Shown: in pieces, positions 1 through 8,794 of the stretch
Numbering within the stretch: the first letter of the stretch is position 1
Layout of the letters: every line of letters starts with the position of its first letter
Source: Haladaptatus caseinilyticus
GTDB lineage: Archaea > Halobacteriota > Halobacteria > Halobacteriales > Haladaptataceae
Direction: 5' to 3'
NCBI RefSeq assembly: GCF_026248685.1
Contig: NZ_CP111036.1
Coordinates: 2,480,001 to 2,544,000, forward strand
DNA: 64,000 nt
Notes under the pieces: generated by a model
The model's database searches: none
The model's input: only the letters and a program-made list of their open reading frames with translations
Told to the model about the DNA's origin: nothing
Program-made: the position numbers and the translations under genes

Positions 1-360
1 ATCACCCTTGTCGAAGAGGTTCGCGGTGATGAAGTCGGCCTTGAAGTACAGAACGCTGGCCACCGCGACTGCGACCACGCCGGCGAAGAGCAGGCCGGTC
101 AACCACGCACCTCGAACGTCTCGCTCGTCCTCGTATCGGGACATGTACCGCGGGATTCCCTGCCCGAACCCGACGAGTGCGAACGTAACCCCCAACGACA
201 TCGTCGTGAGCGCGATGTTCACTTCGCCGAATGCGGCCGTCGATAGACTCCGCCCGAGGACGATCCGTTCGAGTAGTTTCGCAACGGAGGCGATGGCGGC
301 ACCGACGAACACGAGACTCGCACTCGAAAGGAGGTTCCGAAGCTCTCGTTGCTCACCCAT
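1..360 (-). CDS. Polysaccharide flippase, MOP/Wzx family (partial)
   Basis: The N-terminal 120 residues of a membrane protein are visible; the 3' end lies beyond the window. The protein starts MGEQRELRN, then a hydrophobic helix (about residues 10-25), an amphipathic stretch ending in GEVNIALTTMSLGVTFALVGFGQG (two segments of a helix), then a loop with RYMSRYEDERD and a third helix. This is the usual start of an oligosaccharide flippase that moves lipid-linked glycans across the membrane for S-layer glycosylation or capsule. The start lies 3 nt after the stop of the AlkP-type hydrolase, so the two are very likely one operon with coupled translation. Family assignment rests on topology and the G-F-G-Q-G-I-P-R-Y pattern, not on a search. 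Confidence 0.75.
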   Translation of the reverse strand, partial: MGEQRELRNLLSSASLVFVGAAIASVAKLLERIVLGRSLSTAAFGEVNIALTTMSLGVTFALVGFGQGIPRYMSRYEDERDVRGAWLTGLLFAGVVAVAVASVLYFKADFITANLFDKGD

Positions 361-363
361 GAT

Positions 364-2010
364 TTAGAGATAGCCGAGGTCTTCGAGTCTCGATTCGACC
401 TGTCCTTCGGTGCCCACGTTCCCATCCGTGCCGAACTCAACGTCGGTGTATGCTTTCGTTTCTATCGCGCCGGCCAGCAATCCATCCGGAACCGCTCCGG
501 TCATTTGTTCGGGAACGGGAAGGCCTGCCGCCGCCATAGCGATCGGTGCGACGTCCGAGAGCGAGAGTTCGGCGAGGGTCGCGGTTTCGTCGAAGCTCGG
601 CCCGGCGCCGATGAACACACCGTCCGGTTTGTGATTGTACTCCTCGACCGGGAGGAACCGCTCGCCGACGAGGCTCGGGAGGACGAGATGGTTCATTTCC
701 GTCGGCATGAATACGACGTCCGGTCCGCTCTTCGGATCGGAACCCGAGGAGACAGCCTCGGCCCGTTTCACGAACTCGAACGCCGGTTTTCCATCCGGGG
801 TTCTGACTTCCGAGAGGATTTCGATGAGTTCGGACCGAACATTCTCGTACTCCGATTCGGGAACCACGCCCTCGGGGTCGCGCCCTTCGAGATTGATGCG
901 AACGCCGAGCTCGCCCAGTGCGCGACAGTACGCCTTCGAACCACGCCAATCGACGGTTTGATCCGCGACTGCGATCACGTTCTGCGGAACTGCTCGTTTC
1001 AGTGCGGAACCCAATCCGAACCGTTGTGCGGTCGTGTACACTTTGCCGGGCGTGATTCCGACTGCGCTGAGTCCTGTCACGCCCTTCGTCAACGCGGTCC
1101 GTGTGAGAGTTCGGTCCGACTCGGAGTCGTCACGTGCCTCCGGTTCGACGAGCGAATCCTTCACCGTCGCTAACCCGGTTCCGTGGTCGTCGCCGTTTGC
1201 GGCGGCCTCGACGAACCCGTGTTCTCGAAGTATCTCGTTGACGAATATTTTGTAGCCATCCGTGATACCCATTCCGTGGTCGGAACAGACGACGACGTTC
1301 GCGTCCGGTGCGGTTTTTAAGACGGTTCCGACGAGCTCGTCGGCCGTACGATACACTCTGCGGAACGCGGTTGGGTCGTCGAAGTTGTGGAAGACAGCAT
1401 CGGTCTTTTGTACTTGAACGACGGCCACGCGCCAGTCCCAGTTCTCGAGGAGATACTTGGCCGCGCGTGCGCGTAGCCCGATCGCATGGACGTATCCATC
1501 GAGCTTTTCCGATTTATTGCTCGACATCTCGCCTTTGGAGTAGATGCTGTACTCCTCGCCGAGGGCGTCCGACAGTTCGTCTCGGATGGTCTCCGGGTAG
1601 CCATCGGCGTCCTCAGGTGCGAGGTAGCCCGGAACGAGCGCCCCCGTAAGCGGTTCTGCAGGGTGTGTGACCGGGACGTTGAGGACGATCGACGGTTCGT
1701 CTATTGCCGTCAGGTAGTTCCAAAGGGCGGGTGCGGCCACGTCGTTGCGGGTGATGATGCTGGCCTCGTCGGGATAGGAGTTCGTGTAATCGAAAAAACC
1801 GAACGCGTTGTGTTGCGTCGGGTCGCTTCCCGTGTACATCGAGGGCCATGCGCTTCCGGTCCATGGGGGATGCGTCGAACGAAGCGGTGCGTCGATGCCA
1901 TCGGAGCGAAGTCGAGAGAAGTTTGGTAGCTCCGCGTCGAACTCGTCCAAGTACTCGAAGTCGAGTGCATCGAACCCGAGAACGACGGTTCGTGGAACGT
2001 CGGAACTCAT
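364..2010 (-). CDS. Alkaline phosphatase superfamily hydrolase (type I phosphodiesterase-like)
   Basis: A 548-residue protein without signal peptide. It shows the metal-site aspartate of the AlkP fold near the N-terminus (VLGFDALD, about residues 10-17), a nucleophile region WPSMYTG near residue 55, the metal motif CSDHGMG near residue 243 and a late histidine in NHKPDG near residue 467. The family hydrolyses phosphodiesters or sulfate esters on lipids, nucleotides or glycans; the substrate cannot be read from sequence. Haloarchaea often place such genes in glycan loci, and here a flippase follows 3 nt downstream, which suggests a role in glycan or lipid-carrier metabolism. Confidence 0.8.
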   Translation of the reverse strand: MSSDVPRTVVLGFDALDFEYLDEFDAELPNFSRLRSDGIDAPLRSTHPPWTGSAWPSMYTGSDPTQHNAFGFFDYTNSYPDEASIITRNDVAAPALWNYLTAIDEPSIVLNVPVTHPAEPLTGALVPGYLAPEDADGYPETIRDELSDALGEEYSIYSKGEMSSNKSEKLDGYVHAIGLRARAAKYLLENWDWRVAVVQVQKTDAVFHNFDDPTAFRRVYRTADELVGTVLKTAPDANVVVCSDHGMGITDGYKIFVNEILREHGFVEAAANGDDHGTGLATVKDSLVEPEARDDSESDRTLTRTALTKGVTGLSAVGITPGKVYTTAQRFGLGSALKRAVPQNVIAVADQTVDWRGSKAYCRALGELGVRINLEGRDPEGVVPESEYENVRSELIEILSEVRTPDGKPAFEFVKRAEAVSSGSDPKSGPDVVFMPTEMNHLVLPSLVGERFLPVEEYNHKPDGVFIGAGPSFDETATLAELSLSDVAPIAMAAAGLPVPEQMTGAVPDGLLAGAIETKAYTDVEFGTDGNVGTEGQVESRLEDLGYL

Positions 2011-2366
2011 CGACCGTTCCCCGGAAGCGAACCGACGGTCGCTAGTTTCCCCTCAATGCGTTCCGTGACACCGAGTATTGGCGTTTCGACGCCGAAATCG
2101 AGTCCGGGTCGTCTACCAGTAGTCCCGTCTTTCATTCCGTTAAAACGCCCTCTCCGAGATACTTTGTTATACTCCGTCGTTAGCTCTCGGTAGTGTTCGC
2201 TTACCACAGGTCGTCTTCCCTTGACGTGGGGGACGTGACTCGATAGCTCATACTCCCCGGAAGCCATCGGAATATACATCCCAGTAACGTGTTCGTAGGG
2301 ACGGGGTAACGACCGCAAACCTCCGAGAGATGGGCCGTTATTGTGACGTTGTGTCATGCTGTGCAC
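2007..2366 (-). other. Weak open frame upstream of the AlkP gene
   Basis: An open frame of 119 codons ends in an ATGA overlap with the AlkP start, which is how coupled genes often look. However, the translated product is rich in Arg, Gly and His, poor in Asp and Glu, and has no recognisable domain, unlike every clear gene around it. I treat it as leader or intergenic DNA that happens to be open, not as a confident gene. The rest of the 2011-2501 interval holds only AT-rich promoter DNA (a TATAAA-like run near 2431). Confidence 0.2.
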
Positions 2367-2470
2367 CGGGCTGTGGTCTGTTTCTCAGATGCCGCTGTAT
2401 CGGCAGCTGCACCCCTCTACAGGGGCAACTTATAAATTGTTAGTCCGACATTGAACGAAAATCGCTACCC

Positions 2471-2476
2471 TTATAG
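2471..2476 (+). promoter_or_regulatory. TATA box for leaderless beta-helix gene
   Basis: TTATAG sits 26-31 nt before the ATG at 2502. With the usual archaeal TATA-to-start distance, transcription would begin at or next to the start codon, giving a leaderless mRNA. This supports the chosen start. Confidence 0.5.
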
Positions 2477-2501
2477 GTCACCAACCTCACGTTGAACCTG
2501 C

Positions 2502-3386
2502 ATGGCACGCGACTACGAGAACGACAAGACACACAACGGATCGTTACTCAATCGACGTTCGTATCTGAAGCTGGCTGGCTCCGCGATTGCCGCAACCGGT
2601 GCCGCGGGCGTGAGCACCGTTGCAGGAGCGAAGGAGTACGAGACGATTACCGTCTCGGCTGGCGAGCACAAGGCCATCTCCGTCGGCGATGGGCAGACGT
2701 ACGAAAACAAGCTCATCGACGTAACTGCAGAGGGGGCCGGTGTCGCGTTCACGACGAGTGGAAGCGGCTGGACGATTCGAAACGTCGGTATCAAGGGACA
2801 GCACAGCGGTGAGAGCTTCATCATGATGCCCGGCGTCGAGTCCAAGGATGGCGAGGGGCTCATCGAAAACGTTTATATGGGCGACGGTATCAAGGCGAAA
2901 GAAAGCGGTGGCGGTGTCTGGGTGAACGCCAATCTGCCGCACCAGGGCGTCATCAACATCAAGCGAATGCATCTCGCTAACGCTGTCAACAACGGTCTGT
3001 ACGCGTCAGGCCCCGGCAGTCAGGGTGCCTACGGTATCACGAACGTGGAAGATTCGTACTTCCGTTCGAACAACATCGCGAACATCCGAATGAACGCGAA
3101 AGGCGACCGAACCCCGTACGTCAAAAACACCGTGGTGGAAGTCGACGACAGTACGCCCCCGTGCGGTGAGAACTGTTCGAGCCCCGGCGCGGTCAACAAC
3201 CGAGGCGTCTGGTCGTGGTACGGTACGACGGAAGTCATCAACTCCGACATCCAGGGTGGATTCGCTACCACGAAGGGTGGCGAAGTCGAGACCAAGAACA
3301 CTCGAACTGGGGAACAAGCGAAGATGAAGCCCCCGAAAGCCGTTCCGATGTCCGCCGAAGAGGCTGCGAAGGGCGGAAAGCGATAA
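2502..3386 (+). CDS. Tat-exported right-handed beta-helix protein
   Basis: A 294-residue protein. NRRSYLKLAG near residues 18-27 is a twin-arginine signal followed by an Ala-rich hydrophobic stretch and an AGA cleavage area, so it is exported folded. The mature part carries short repeats with conserved Asn/Gly turns (WTIRNVGIKG, NNGLYASG, DSYFRSNNIANIR, NTVVEVDD), typical of parallel beta-helix (pectate-lyase-like) folds. Two cysteines in CGENC may form a disulfide. No catalytic residues can be named. It resembles the middle of the larger Tat beta-helix protein at 41481-43475 (shared NNGLY...NNNI pattern, same order), so the two are probably paralogues acting at the cell surface. A promoter and a T-rich terminator flank it: it is monocistronic. 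Confidence 0.8.
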   Translation: MARDYENDKTHNGSLLNRRSYLKLAGSAIAATGAAGVSTVAGAKEYETITVSAGEHKAISVGDGQTYENKLIDVTAEGAGVAFTTSGSGWTIRNVGIKGQHSGESFIMMPGVESKDGEGLIENVYMGDGIKAKESGGGVWVNANLPHQGVINIKRMHLANAVNNGLYASGPGSQGAYGITNVEDSYFRSNNIANIRMNAKGDRTPYVKNTVVEVDDSTPPCGENCSSPGAVNNRGVWSWYGTTEVINSDIQGGFATTKGGEVETKNTRTGEQAKMKPPKAVPMSAEEAAKGGKR

Positions 3387-3416
3387 CTGATTCGACTCGT
3401 CCGAACGTTTCTGACC

Positions 3417-3441
3417 TCCCTTTTTCGTTTATCCCTTTTTA
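3417..3441 (+). terminator. T-tract terminator after beta-helix gene
   Basis: Two runs of five T, at 3421-3425 and 3436-3440, follow the stop codon by about 35-55 nt. Archaeal RNA polymerase terminates at such T-tracts. Confidence 0.5.
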
Positions 3442-3975
3442 GATATCGATACCGACCCGGTGACGGAAAAGGTGTCTCATGGTGAACTGCTACGAGAATG
3501 ATTCGAACGAGCGATGGCTTTTCAACAACAGCCCGTCTCGGAAGTCGAATCCTACGGCGAAACCACCCATTTCTCTCCGGTAAGCCGTCATTGACGGATG
3601 ACATCGCCACCCCCTCAGTCATGAACTGATTCGAGGAGTGGCTATTCGACTATTTTTCGACTGCAGATGGTTGTTTCACTCGCGTTTCGATGTCAACTAC
3701 CGCTCGAATAAATCAAATATTGCTATACCAATTTCATCTGTTCGGTGCCCACCAAGAATTCGTCGAAACGGACCGAGATATCATGACACGAAAAAGTCAG
3801 GGTGATGCACTGCGCTGTTCGGGTCCGATAGTTCGAGACGTCGAACTCGAACCTACTATTTGGGGAGTGCGACCGATTGCTGCGAGTCAAAGCAGAGAAG
3901 GGGAAACTGAAAGAAAGTACGACATCGGTTTCGAAATCCGTCGCTATCGCGTATCTACCCGAATCGCTGCAACCG
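3442..3975. other. Intergenic stretch with no supported gene
   Basis: About 530 nt between two genes. Several frames are open but none gives an acidic, domain-like product, and the codon pattern is not maintained. A short translated segment around 3510-3590 (MAFQQQPVSEVESYGET) reads protein-like and then hits a stop, so a decayed gene remnant is possible but unproven. Confidence 0.4.
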
Positions 3976-4893
3976 TTATTCCAGACTCGACTGAATCGAT
4001 TCCGCTACCGCGTCCATCGCCTCATCCGCAGTCGAAACCATATCCGTGAGACTCAAAAATCCGTGCGCCATCCCGGGATAGTGGTTGTGTCGCACTTGCA
4101 CATCAGCCTCCGCAAGGCGGTCGGCGTAAGCGATCCCCTCATCGCGGAGCGGGTCGTAGCCACAGGTGACGACAGTCGCGGGTGGAAGTCCCGAGAGGTC
4201 ACTCGCGCGAAGCGGCGACGCGAACGGATTCGCACCATCGACGGGACTTCGGAGGTAGTGGTCCCAGAACCATTCCATGTCCGCCCGACTAAGGAGCGGA
4301 CCATCCCCGTTTTCGACGTAGGAGTCGGTATCGAACGCGTGATTCGTGATTGGATATAGCAGACACTGATGTGCGAGCGACGGGCCATCGAACTCGTGCG
4401 CGCGAAGTGCGGTAACCGCCGCGAGGTTGCCGCCTGCACTCGTGCCCGCAACGCCCAGTCTACTCGGGTCACCGCCGAACGAATCGGCGTGACTTTCGAC
4501 CCATTCGAGCGCGGCAAACGCGTCGTCTACGCCAGCAGGGAACGGATGTTCCGGTGCGAGTCGATAATCGACCGAGACGACGACACAGTTCGCTCGGTTC
4601 GCCAGTTCTCGACACACCCCGTCGATGGAGTCGAGCGTTCCGAGTACCCACCCGCCGCCGTGATAGAACACGACGACTGGGGCTTCCTGCACGTCGGGTC
4701 GATACACGCGAATCGGAATATCTCCCCTCGGTCCGGTTATCGACAGGTTACGGACGAAATGTATCCCCTCTCGCTCGTCCGCGGTAAACACGTCGTCCTC
4801 GATTCTGCGGGCACTTTCGATGGACATCGCGTGCCACGGGGGAACGCCCATCCCCTCTATCTTCTCGATGGCGTCGGCCATTTCGTCGTCCAT
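3976..4893 (-). CDS. Alpha/beta hydrolase (hormone-sensitive lipase/acetyl esterase family)
   Basis: A 305-residue cytoplasmic esterase. It has the HSL oxyanion motif HGGGW near residue 79, the nucleophile elbow GTSAGG near residue 150, the acid in GYDPLRDEG near residue 246 and the catalytic histidine in GMAHGF near residue 276, in the correct order and spacing for the family. The physiological ester is unknown; family members prefer short acyl chains. The gene is divergent from the Bat-like regulator at 4991, leaving about 100 nt for two promoters, so that regulator could control it. Confidence 0.9.
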   Translation of the reverse strand: MDDEMADAIEKIEGMGVPPWHAMSIESARRIEDDVFTADEREGIHFVRNLSITGPRGDIPIRVYRPDVQEAPVVVFYHGGGWVLGTLDSIDGVCRELANRANCVVVSVDYRLAPEHPFPAGVDDAFAALEWVESHADSFGGDPSRLGVAGTSAGGNLAAVTALRAHEFDGPSLAHQCLLYPITNHAFDTDSYVENGDGPLLSRADMEWFWDHYLRSPVDGANPFASPLRASDLSGLPPATVVTCGYDPLRDEGIAYADRLAEADVQVRHNHYPGMAHGFLSLTDMVSTADEAMDAVAESIQSSLE

Positions 4894-4990
4894 ATCAACT
4901 CCTGGATGGCTGGCGTGTTATACTTTCAGCAATCTGTGACGGAATGACGTAGCCGTAGCATGTATCACCCTTGCTGACTTCTGAATTCAT

Positions 4991-5653
4991 ATGAGTACTA
5001 TTGCGGAGGTGGAGATACCGGCTCAAGAATTCGCGTTGAGAAAGACGTTGGAACAGGTTCCGGACGCCGAATTCGATGTCGTTCGCGTCGCTGCTCACGA
5101 CTCGAAGCATGTGTTACCTTACATCTGGGCGACTGCGGACGATTTCGATGCGTTGAACGATGCGCTCGAAAACGATCCGAGTGTCGATGAACTCAGGATA
5201 CTCGAAGACCTGGGTGATGAGCGTCTCTACCGAATGAACTGGGTGGATCAGATTCGCGTCGTCATTCATATCCTCATCGAGGAGGAAGCGACGATACTGA
5301 ACCTCCGCGGGAAAGAAAACCGCTGGCGACTTCGGATTCTCTTTCCTACCCGGGACGCCCTGTCCGCGACCTATGAGTTCTGCGAGGAGTCGGGGCTTTC
5401 ACTCGACGTCCGCAACATCTACGAAATGAGCGAGACACGCCACGGACTGTTCGGTCTGACTGAAGAACAACATGAAACGTTGTTGATGGCGCTCGAAGCG
5501 GGGTATTACGACGTTCCGCGGGATGCAACTGCGGATGACCTCTCCGACAATTTGAACATTTCACACCAAGCGATTTCGGAGCGACTCCGACGCGGTCATC
5601 GAAGCCTCGTTAAAAACGCGCTCGCGGTCGGTCCTGGCGACGGGAAGGAATGA
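4991..5653 (+). CDS. Bat-type HTH transcriptional regulator
   Basis: A 220-residue DNA-binding protein. The C-terminal 55 residues form the HTH_10 (bacterio-opsin activator) domain: LTEEQHETLLMALEAGYYDVPRD, here best recognised by the AGYYDVPR core near residue 165, then the ATADDLSDNLNISHQAISERL helix-turn-helix and the closing RRGHRSLVKN. The N-terminal 150 residues match the beta-rich sensor-like domain that usually precedes HTH_10. It is transcribed divergently from the esterase at 3976-4893, a common arrangement for a local regulator. Ligand unknown. Confidence 0.85.
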   Translation: MSTIAEVEIPAQEFALRKTLEQVPDAEFDVVRVAAHDSKHVLPYIWATADDFDALNDALENDPSVDELRILEDLGDERLYRMNWVDQIRVVIHILIEEEATILNLRGKENRWRLRILFPTRDALSATYEFCEESGLSLDVRNIYEMSETRHGLFGLTEEQHETLLMALEAGYYDVPRDATADDLSDNLNISHQAISERLRRGHRSLVKNALAVGPGDGKE

Positions 5654-5755
5654 CGGCCACTATTCGCTGCTCTCGCTGGTAGCGACGCTCACCAACGCTT
5701 TCGGTTGTTTCTGAGGCCGTATCGTGTTCCGTTCCGAATTCCGTGACATCGGATT

Positions 5756-6031
5756 TTACGACTGTGCTCTGTGTGGGTGGATACTCGCCGCCGCCGCAAC
5801 ATCCTCACCGTCGATTTGGTTACCACCGGTGAACTCACGGTAATCGAATGTGGCGTATCCGAGTCGGAACAGTTCGAAATCGCCCAATGACTCGTCAGTT
5901 TCGTGCTGTGGGGTTCCGTACAGCGTCTCGTCGGGATCTCCCGGATCGGTGACTTCGTGCTGTGGAGCGCCGTACAGATGATGGTCGTCGTCCGAGTTAC
6001 GTACCGGGCTGGACACCGAATGTGGCGTCAT
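5756..6031 (-). CDS. Small protein with two LYGxPQHE repeats
   Basis: A 91-residue protein of unknown function. The start at 6031 (MTPHSVSS) is chosen because the longer frame runs into the upstream coding region and its extra residues are Arg-rich and atypical. Its centre has a tandem repeat, LYGAPQHEVTD then LYGTPQHETDE, about 16 residues apart, followed by a short more ordered segment (FELFRLGYATFDYREF). There is no signal peptide or membrane helix. It lies about 100 nt downstream of the coiled-coil gene on the same strand, so it is probably co-transcribed with it. I do not recognise the family. Confidence 0.6.
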   Translation of the reverse strand: MTPHSVSSPVRNSDDDHHLYGAPQHEVTDPGDPDETLYGTPQHETDESLGDFELFRLGYATFDYREFTGGNQIDGEDVAAAASIHPHRAQS

Positions 6032-6132
6032 GGCTTGTTTTCCTCGTGTAATACCAAGCGTATCCGAGGTCAGGTCATTCGTGCCTGCACCCGCAAGTGT
6101 ATAAAAAGGGGTTCGTTCTCGGCGACGATCGT

Positions 6133-7671
6133 TTAGTTTCCGCCGAAGACGGAGCCGAGTTGGTCGCGCCACTCACGGAACTCGACCAGTTCGTTTTCGA
6201 TATCCGAGATATCCGATTGCAGTTTTTCGATTTCGTTCAAATCGTCTTCGACATCGGCGATATCCGACCGAAGCGTGCTGATTTTCGTGCTCAACTGTGA
6301 TTCGGTTTCCGACATCGAATCGGAAACATCGGAGACGGTTTTCGAGAGTTCATCGATGTCTTCGATACTCTCAGAGAGGTCCTCGATTTCCGCTTCGAGG
6401 TCGTTCACGCTGTCGAAGTCATCGCGCAGGTCCTCGATTTCGTCGTCCAATGCGGACGCTTCCTGTGTGTTCGTGGCGACGAGGTCTTCTAAGTCGTCGA
6501 GTTGTGTTTCGAGCGATCCGAGGTTTTCGCCAAGGTCGTTTACGTCATCAAACTCTCCATCGAGGTCATCGAGGTCCGATTCGAGGTCGGCAACGCGTGC
6601 GCGGACTTGCGCGCCTTCGTCTTTTACCATATCGATGTCGTCGTTCATCGTTTCTACTTCACCACGGAGGGATTCCACTTCGCCTTCGAACCCGTCGATG
6701 ATCGACTGAGCCGTGCCGTTATCATCGATGAACTCTTCGAGCGCCTCGGTGTACGCGAAGAGGTCATCCACGCGGGACTGGAGATGGCGGATACGGACGT
6801 TCGTGCTTTCGGGTGTATCGAGATCGAGTTCCTGTTGAATGAGTTTGAGGTCGGCATCGTTCACCTCGCCAGCACGGATCTCGTCGGCCAACGCCGCCGC
6901 GACGCTTCCGGGACGCGGTGGTGATGCTGGTTGCATTTTCTCCACGGTGTCGTCCTCTTCGGGAGGTTCGAGAATATCGTCATCCGGTTCGTCGAGGACA
7001 TCGTCGGTCGGTTCGAGAGATGTATCGGACGGGTCGTCGAGTATTTCCCCCTCCGAGTCAGCGGTCGTAGATTCCGCAAATGGCTCATCCGGGTTATTCG
7101 ATGGTGAGTCGTCCGCGGTCTCTGCAAGCGGGTCGTTAGTATCTGCGAGTGAGTCTGCCGTCTTCCCATTTTCATCCAGTCCGGGAAGGCCACTGTCACC
7201 GGCGATAACGTCGCGAACGACCTGACTGCTATCCTCCGAGACGATATCCGTGATGGTGTGTTCTTCTATCTGGCCCTCCGTCTCGTCACTTGCATCGGTT
7301 GCTACGGGGGCGACCTCTTTGATCGTCGGTTCGATGAGGAACGACTCGGCGTCCTGCCAGTCCGAGAGACGAATTCCGTAAACGGTGGTCAACTCCTCGT
7401 TGGGTTCGAGCGTGCGATCGAACTGAACGCGGTGGTCTTTGTACGCGGTCCAGTTTTCGTTCTCGTATTCGGGATGGAAACCGACGTTATCCATCGGGAA
7501 ATCCTCCGGAATTCGGTCGGTTATTCGGACGGTCATCGCTTCGTCACAATCAGAACGAACCTCGAATCGGATTGCAGGAACTGCAAACTCATCGCCGTCG
7601 AACGATTTCTCGATCGTGACACCGTGTTCGGAACTCGTTATTACTTCATTTCCGTTCCTGAAATCACTCAT
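6133..7671 (-). CDS. Long acidic coiled-coil protein
   Basis: A 512-residue cytoplasmic-type protein. Residues 1-115 look like a compact beta-rich domain (VTIEKSFDGDEFAVPAIRF...). Residues 130-250 are an unstructured Asp/Glu/Ser/Thr/Pro linker. Residues 260-320 form a helical segment (LADEIRAGEV, LKLIQQELDL, IRHLQSRVDDL). Residues 320-495 are an almost uninterrupted heptad coiled coil. The ATG at 7671 is preferred over one 15 nt upstream because a TATA box lies 21-28 nt before 7671 and would be too close to the other. The architecture suggests a scaffold or filament; I do not recognise a named family. The small repeat protein follows downstream. Confidence 0.8.
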   Translation of the reverse strand: MSDFRNGNEVITSSEHGVTIEKSFDGDEFAVPAIRFEVRSDCDEAMTVRITDRIPEDFPMDNVGFHPEYENENWTAYKDHRVQFDRTLEPNEELTTVYGIRLSDWQDAESFLIEPTIKEVAPVATDASDETEGQIEEHTITDIVSEDSSQVVRDVIAGDSGLPGLDENGKTADSLADTNDPLAETADDSPSNNPDEPFAESTTADSEGEILDDPSDTSLEPTDDVLDEPDDDILEPPEEDDTVEKMQPASPPRPGSVAAALADEIRAGEVNDADLKLIQQELDLDTPESTNVRIRHLQSRVDDLFAYTEALEEFIDDNGTAQSIIDGFEGEVESLRGEVETMNDDIDMVKDEGAQVRARVADLESDLDDLDGEFDDVNDLGENLGSLETQLDDLEDLVATNTQEASALDDEIEDLRDDFDSVNDLEAEIEDLSESIEDIDELSKTVSDVSDSMSETESQLSTKISTLRSDIADVEDDLNEIEKLQSDISDIENELVEFREWRDQLGSVFGGN

Positions 7672-7691
7672 ACAGTTCACATCCAAGAAAG

Positions 7692-7699
7692 GATATATA
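7692..7699 (-). promoter_or_regulatory. TATA box of coiled-coil gene
   Basis: TTATATAT on the minus strand lies 21-28 nt upstream of the ATG at 7671, giving a leaderless or nearly leaderless transcript. This decides between the two candidate starts. Confidence 0.55.
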
Positions 7700-7852
7700 A
7701 AACATGCGCCGATATCCTCGTCGAATAATTATCATAATTTTGTACTATATGAGGGTGAAACAGGGTCCAAAGGCGTTGTCTCGGATAAAAAAGAGGTCGT
7801 ATATGCAATCCGATTCTATTTCAGGGACGACGTTCCGGTAATACCTCTCATT

Positions 7853-8701
7853 TCATTCATCAGTGAGTAGATGAATACTGATTCCATCCGGGTCGGACAC
7901 TTCGAAGCCACGGTCGATTCGGTTCGTCGTGATGTCCCGCGCCGCAAGCCGCTCCCGTATCGCTCCCAATACGTCGCGATTCGGGACGAGCAGTTCGAAC
8001 CACTCCAACCCACATCCCTTGGCGGGTTCGGTTCGATGATTCCAGACGTTTAGCCCGATGTGATGGTGATAGTCGGCGGCGGCGAGAAAGAGCGCCGACG
8101 GCCCATACTCTTGTCGCACAGTTAAGCCAACCGTATCAGCGTAGAATTCGCGTGCAGAGGGTATGGACGACACTTCGAGATGGACGTGTCCAACCACCGT
8201 TCCTGCCGGAACAGTTTTTGCTCCCGACCGCTCCCTGCGGAGGTCGTCGGTGTCGAGCGGTAGTGTTTCCATCCGAACCCGACCGTTGTCATCGGTCGGC
8301 CACGCTTCGCGCTGACGGTCACAGTACACCTCGACGCCATTTCCTTCCGGATCGGATAGATACAGCGCCTCACTCACACGGTGGTCGGAGGCCCCGCTCA
8401 ACTCCCATTCGCTCTCGATACGAACGAGTGTATCCCCGAGTGCGCTTCGTGACGGAACGAGAAATGCCGTATGAAAGAGGCCCGTTTCGTTTTGCTTCCG
8501 TTTCGGCGCGTCCACGTCCTCCGCTAGTTCGAGTAACTGTTCACCCCCTGCGCCGAGAATGGCGTGGTCACCTGTTTTTCGTTGTAGTTCGAGGCCGACC
8601 ACGGTTTCGTAGAATTCGCTCGTTCGGTCGAGGTCGTTCACACGCAGGGCAACACGCCCGACAGTCATCCCGTCCGAAGATACCGGTTCCGAGTTGGTCA
8701 T
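7853..8701 (-). CDS. VOC superfamily protein with two glyoxalase-like domains
   Basis: A 282-residue protein with two vicinal-oxygen-chelate domains, about residues 12-140 and 165-280, the layout of extradiol (catechol 2,3) dioxygenases such as CatE. Domain 2 has GHVHLEV and YHHHIGLN, which carry the usual metal histidines. The usual third ligand, a Glu in a DPDGxxIEL motif, reads DPDGISIHL here, so it appears replaced by His. In domain 1 the first histidine position is Arg (GRVALRV), while GNGVEVYCD is kept. It may be a metal-dependent dioxygenase with altered ligands or an isomerase/binding protein. It stands alone. Confidence 0.8.
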   Translation of the reverse strand: MTNSEPVSSDGMTVGRVALRVNDLDRTSEFYETVVGLELQRKTGDHAILGAGGEQLLELAEDVDAPKRKQNETGLFHTAFLVPSRSALGDTLVRIESEWELSGASDHRVSEALYLSDPEGNGVEVYCDRQREAWPTDDNGRVRMETLPLDTDDLRRERSGAKTVPAGTVVGHVHLEVSSIPSAREFYADTVGLTVRQEYGPSALFLAAADYHHHIGLNVWNHRTEPAKGCGLEWFELLVPNRDVLGAIRERLAARDITTNRIDRGFEVSDPDGISIHLLTDE

Positions 8702-8794
8702 CGTTCGTCGGACTAGTCGTCGTAGCGAATGGTGTACTTTGCCCTCCCCTGTACGGGTGAACGCCCGCGATCCCCGACTGCAAACGTCCCAAAT

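Noticed and set aside
2007-2366. Open frame overlapping the AlkP start by ATGA
   Set aside because: Kept only as a weak feature because composition is basic and no family is recognisable.
3690-4049. Open frame between the beta-helix gene and the esterase
   Set aside because: It overlaps the esterase on the other strand and its codon and amino-acid use is unlike the real genes.
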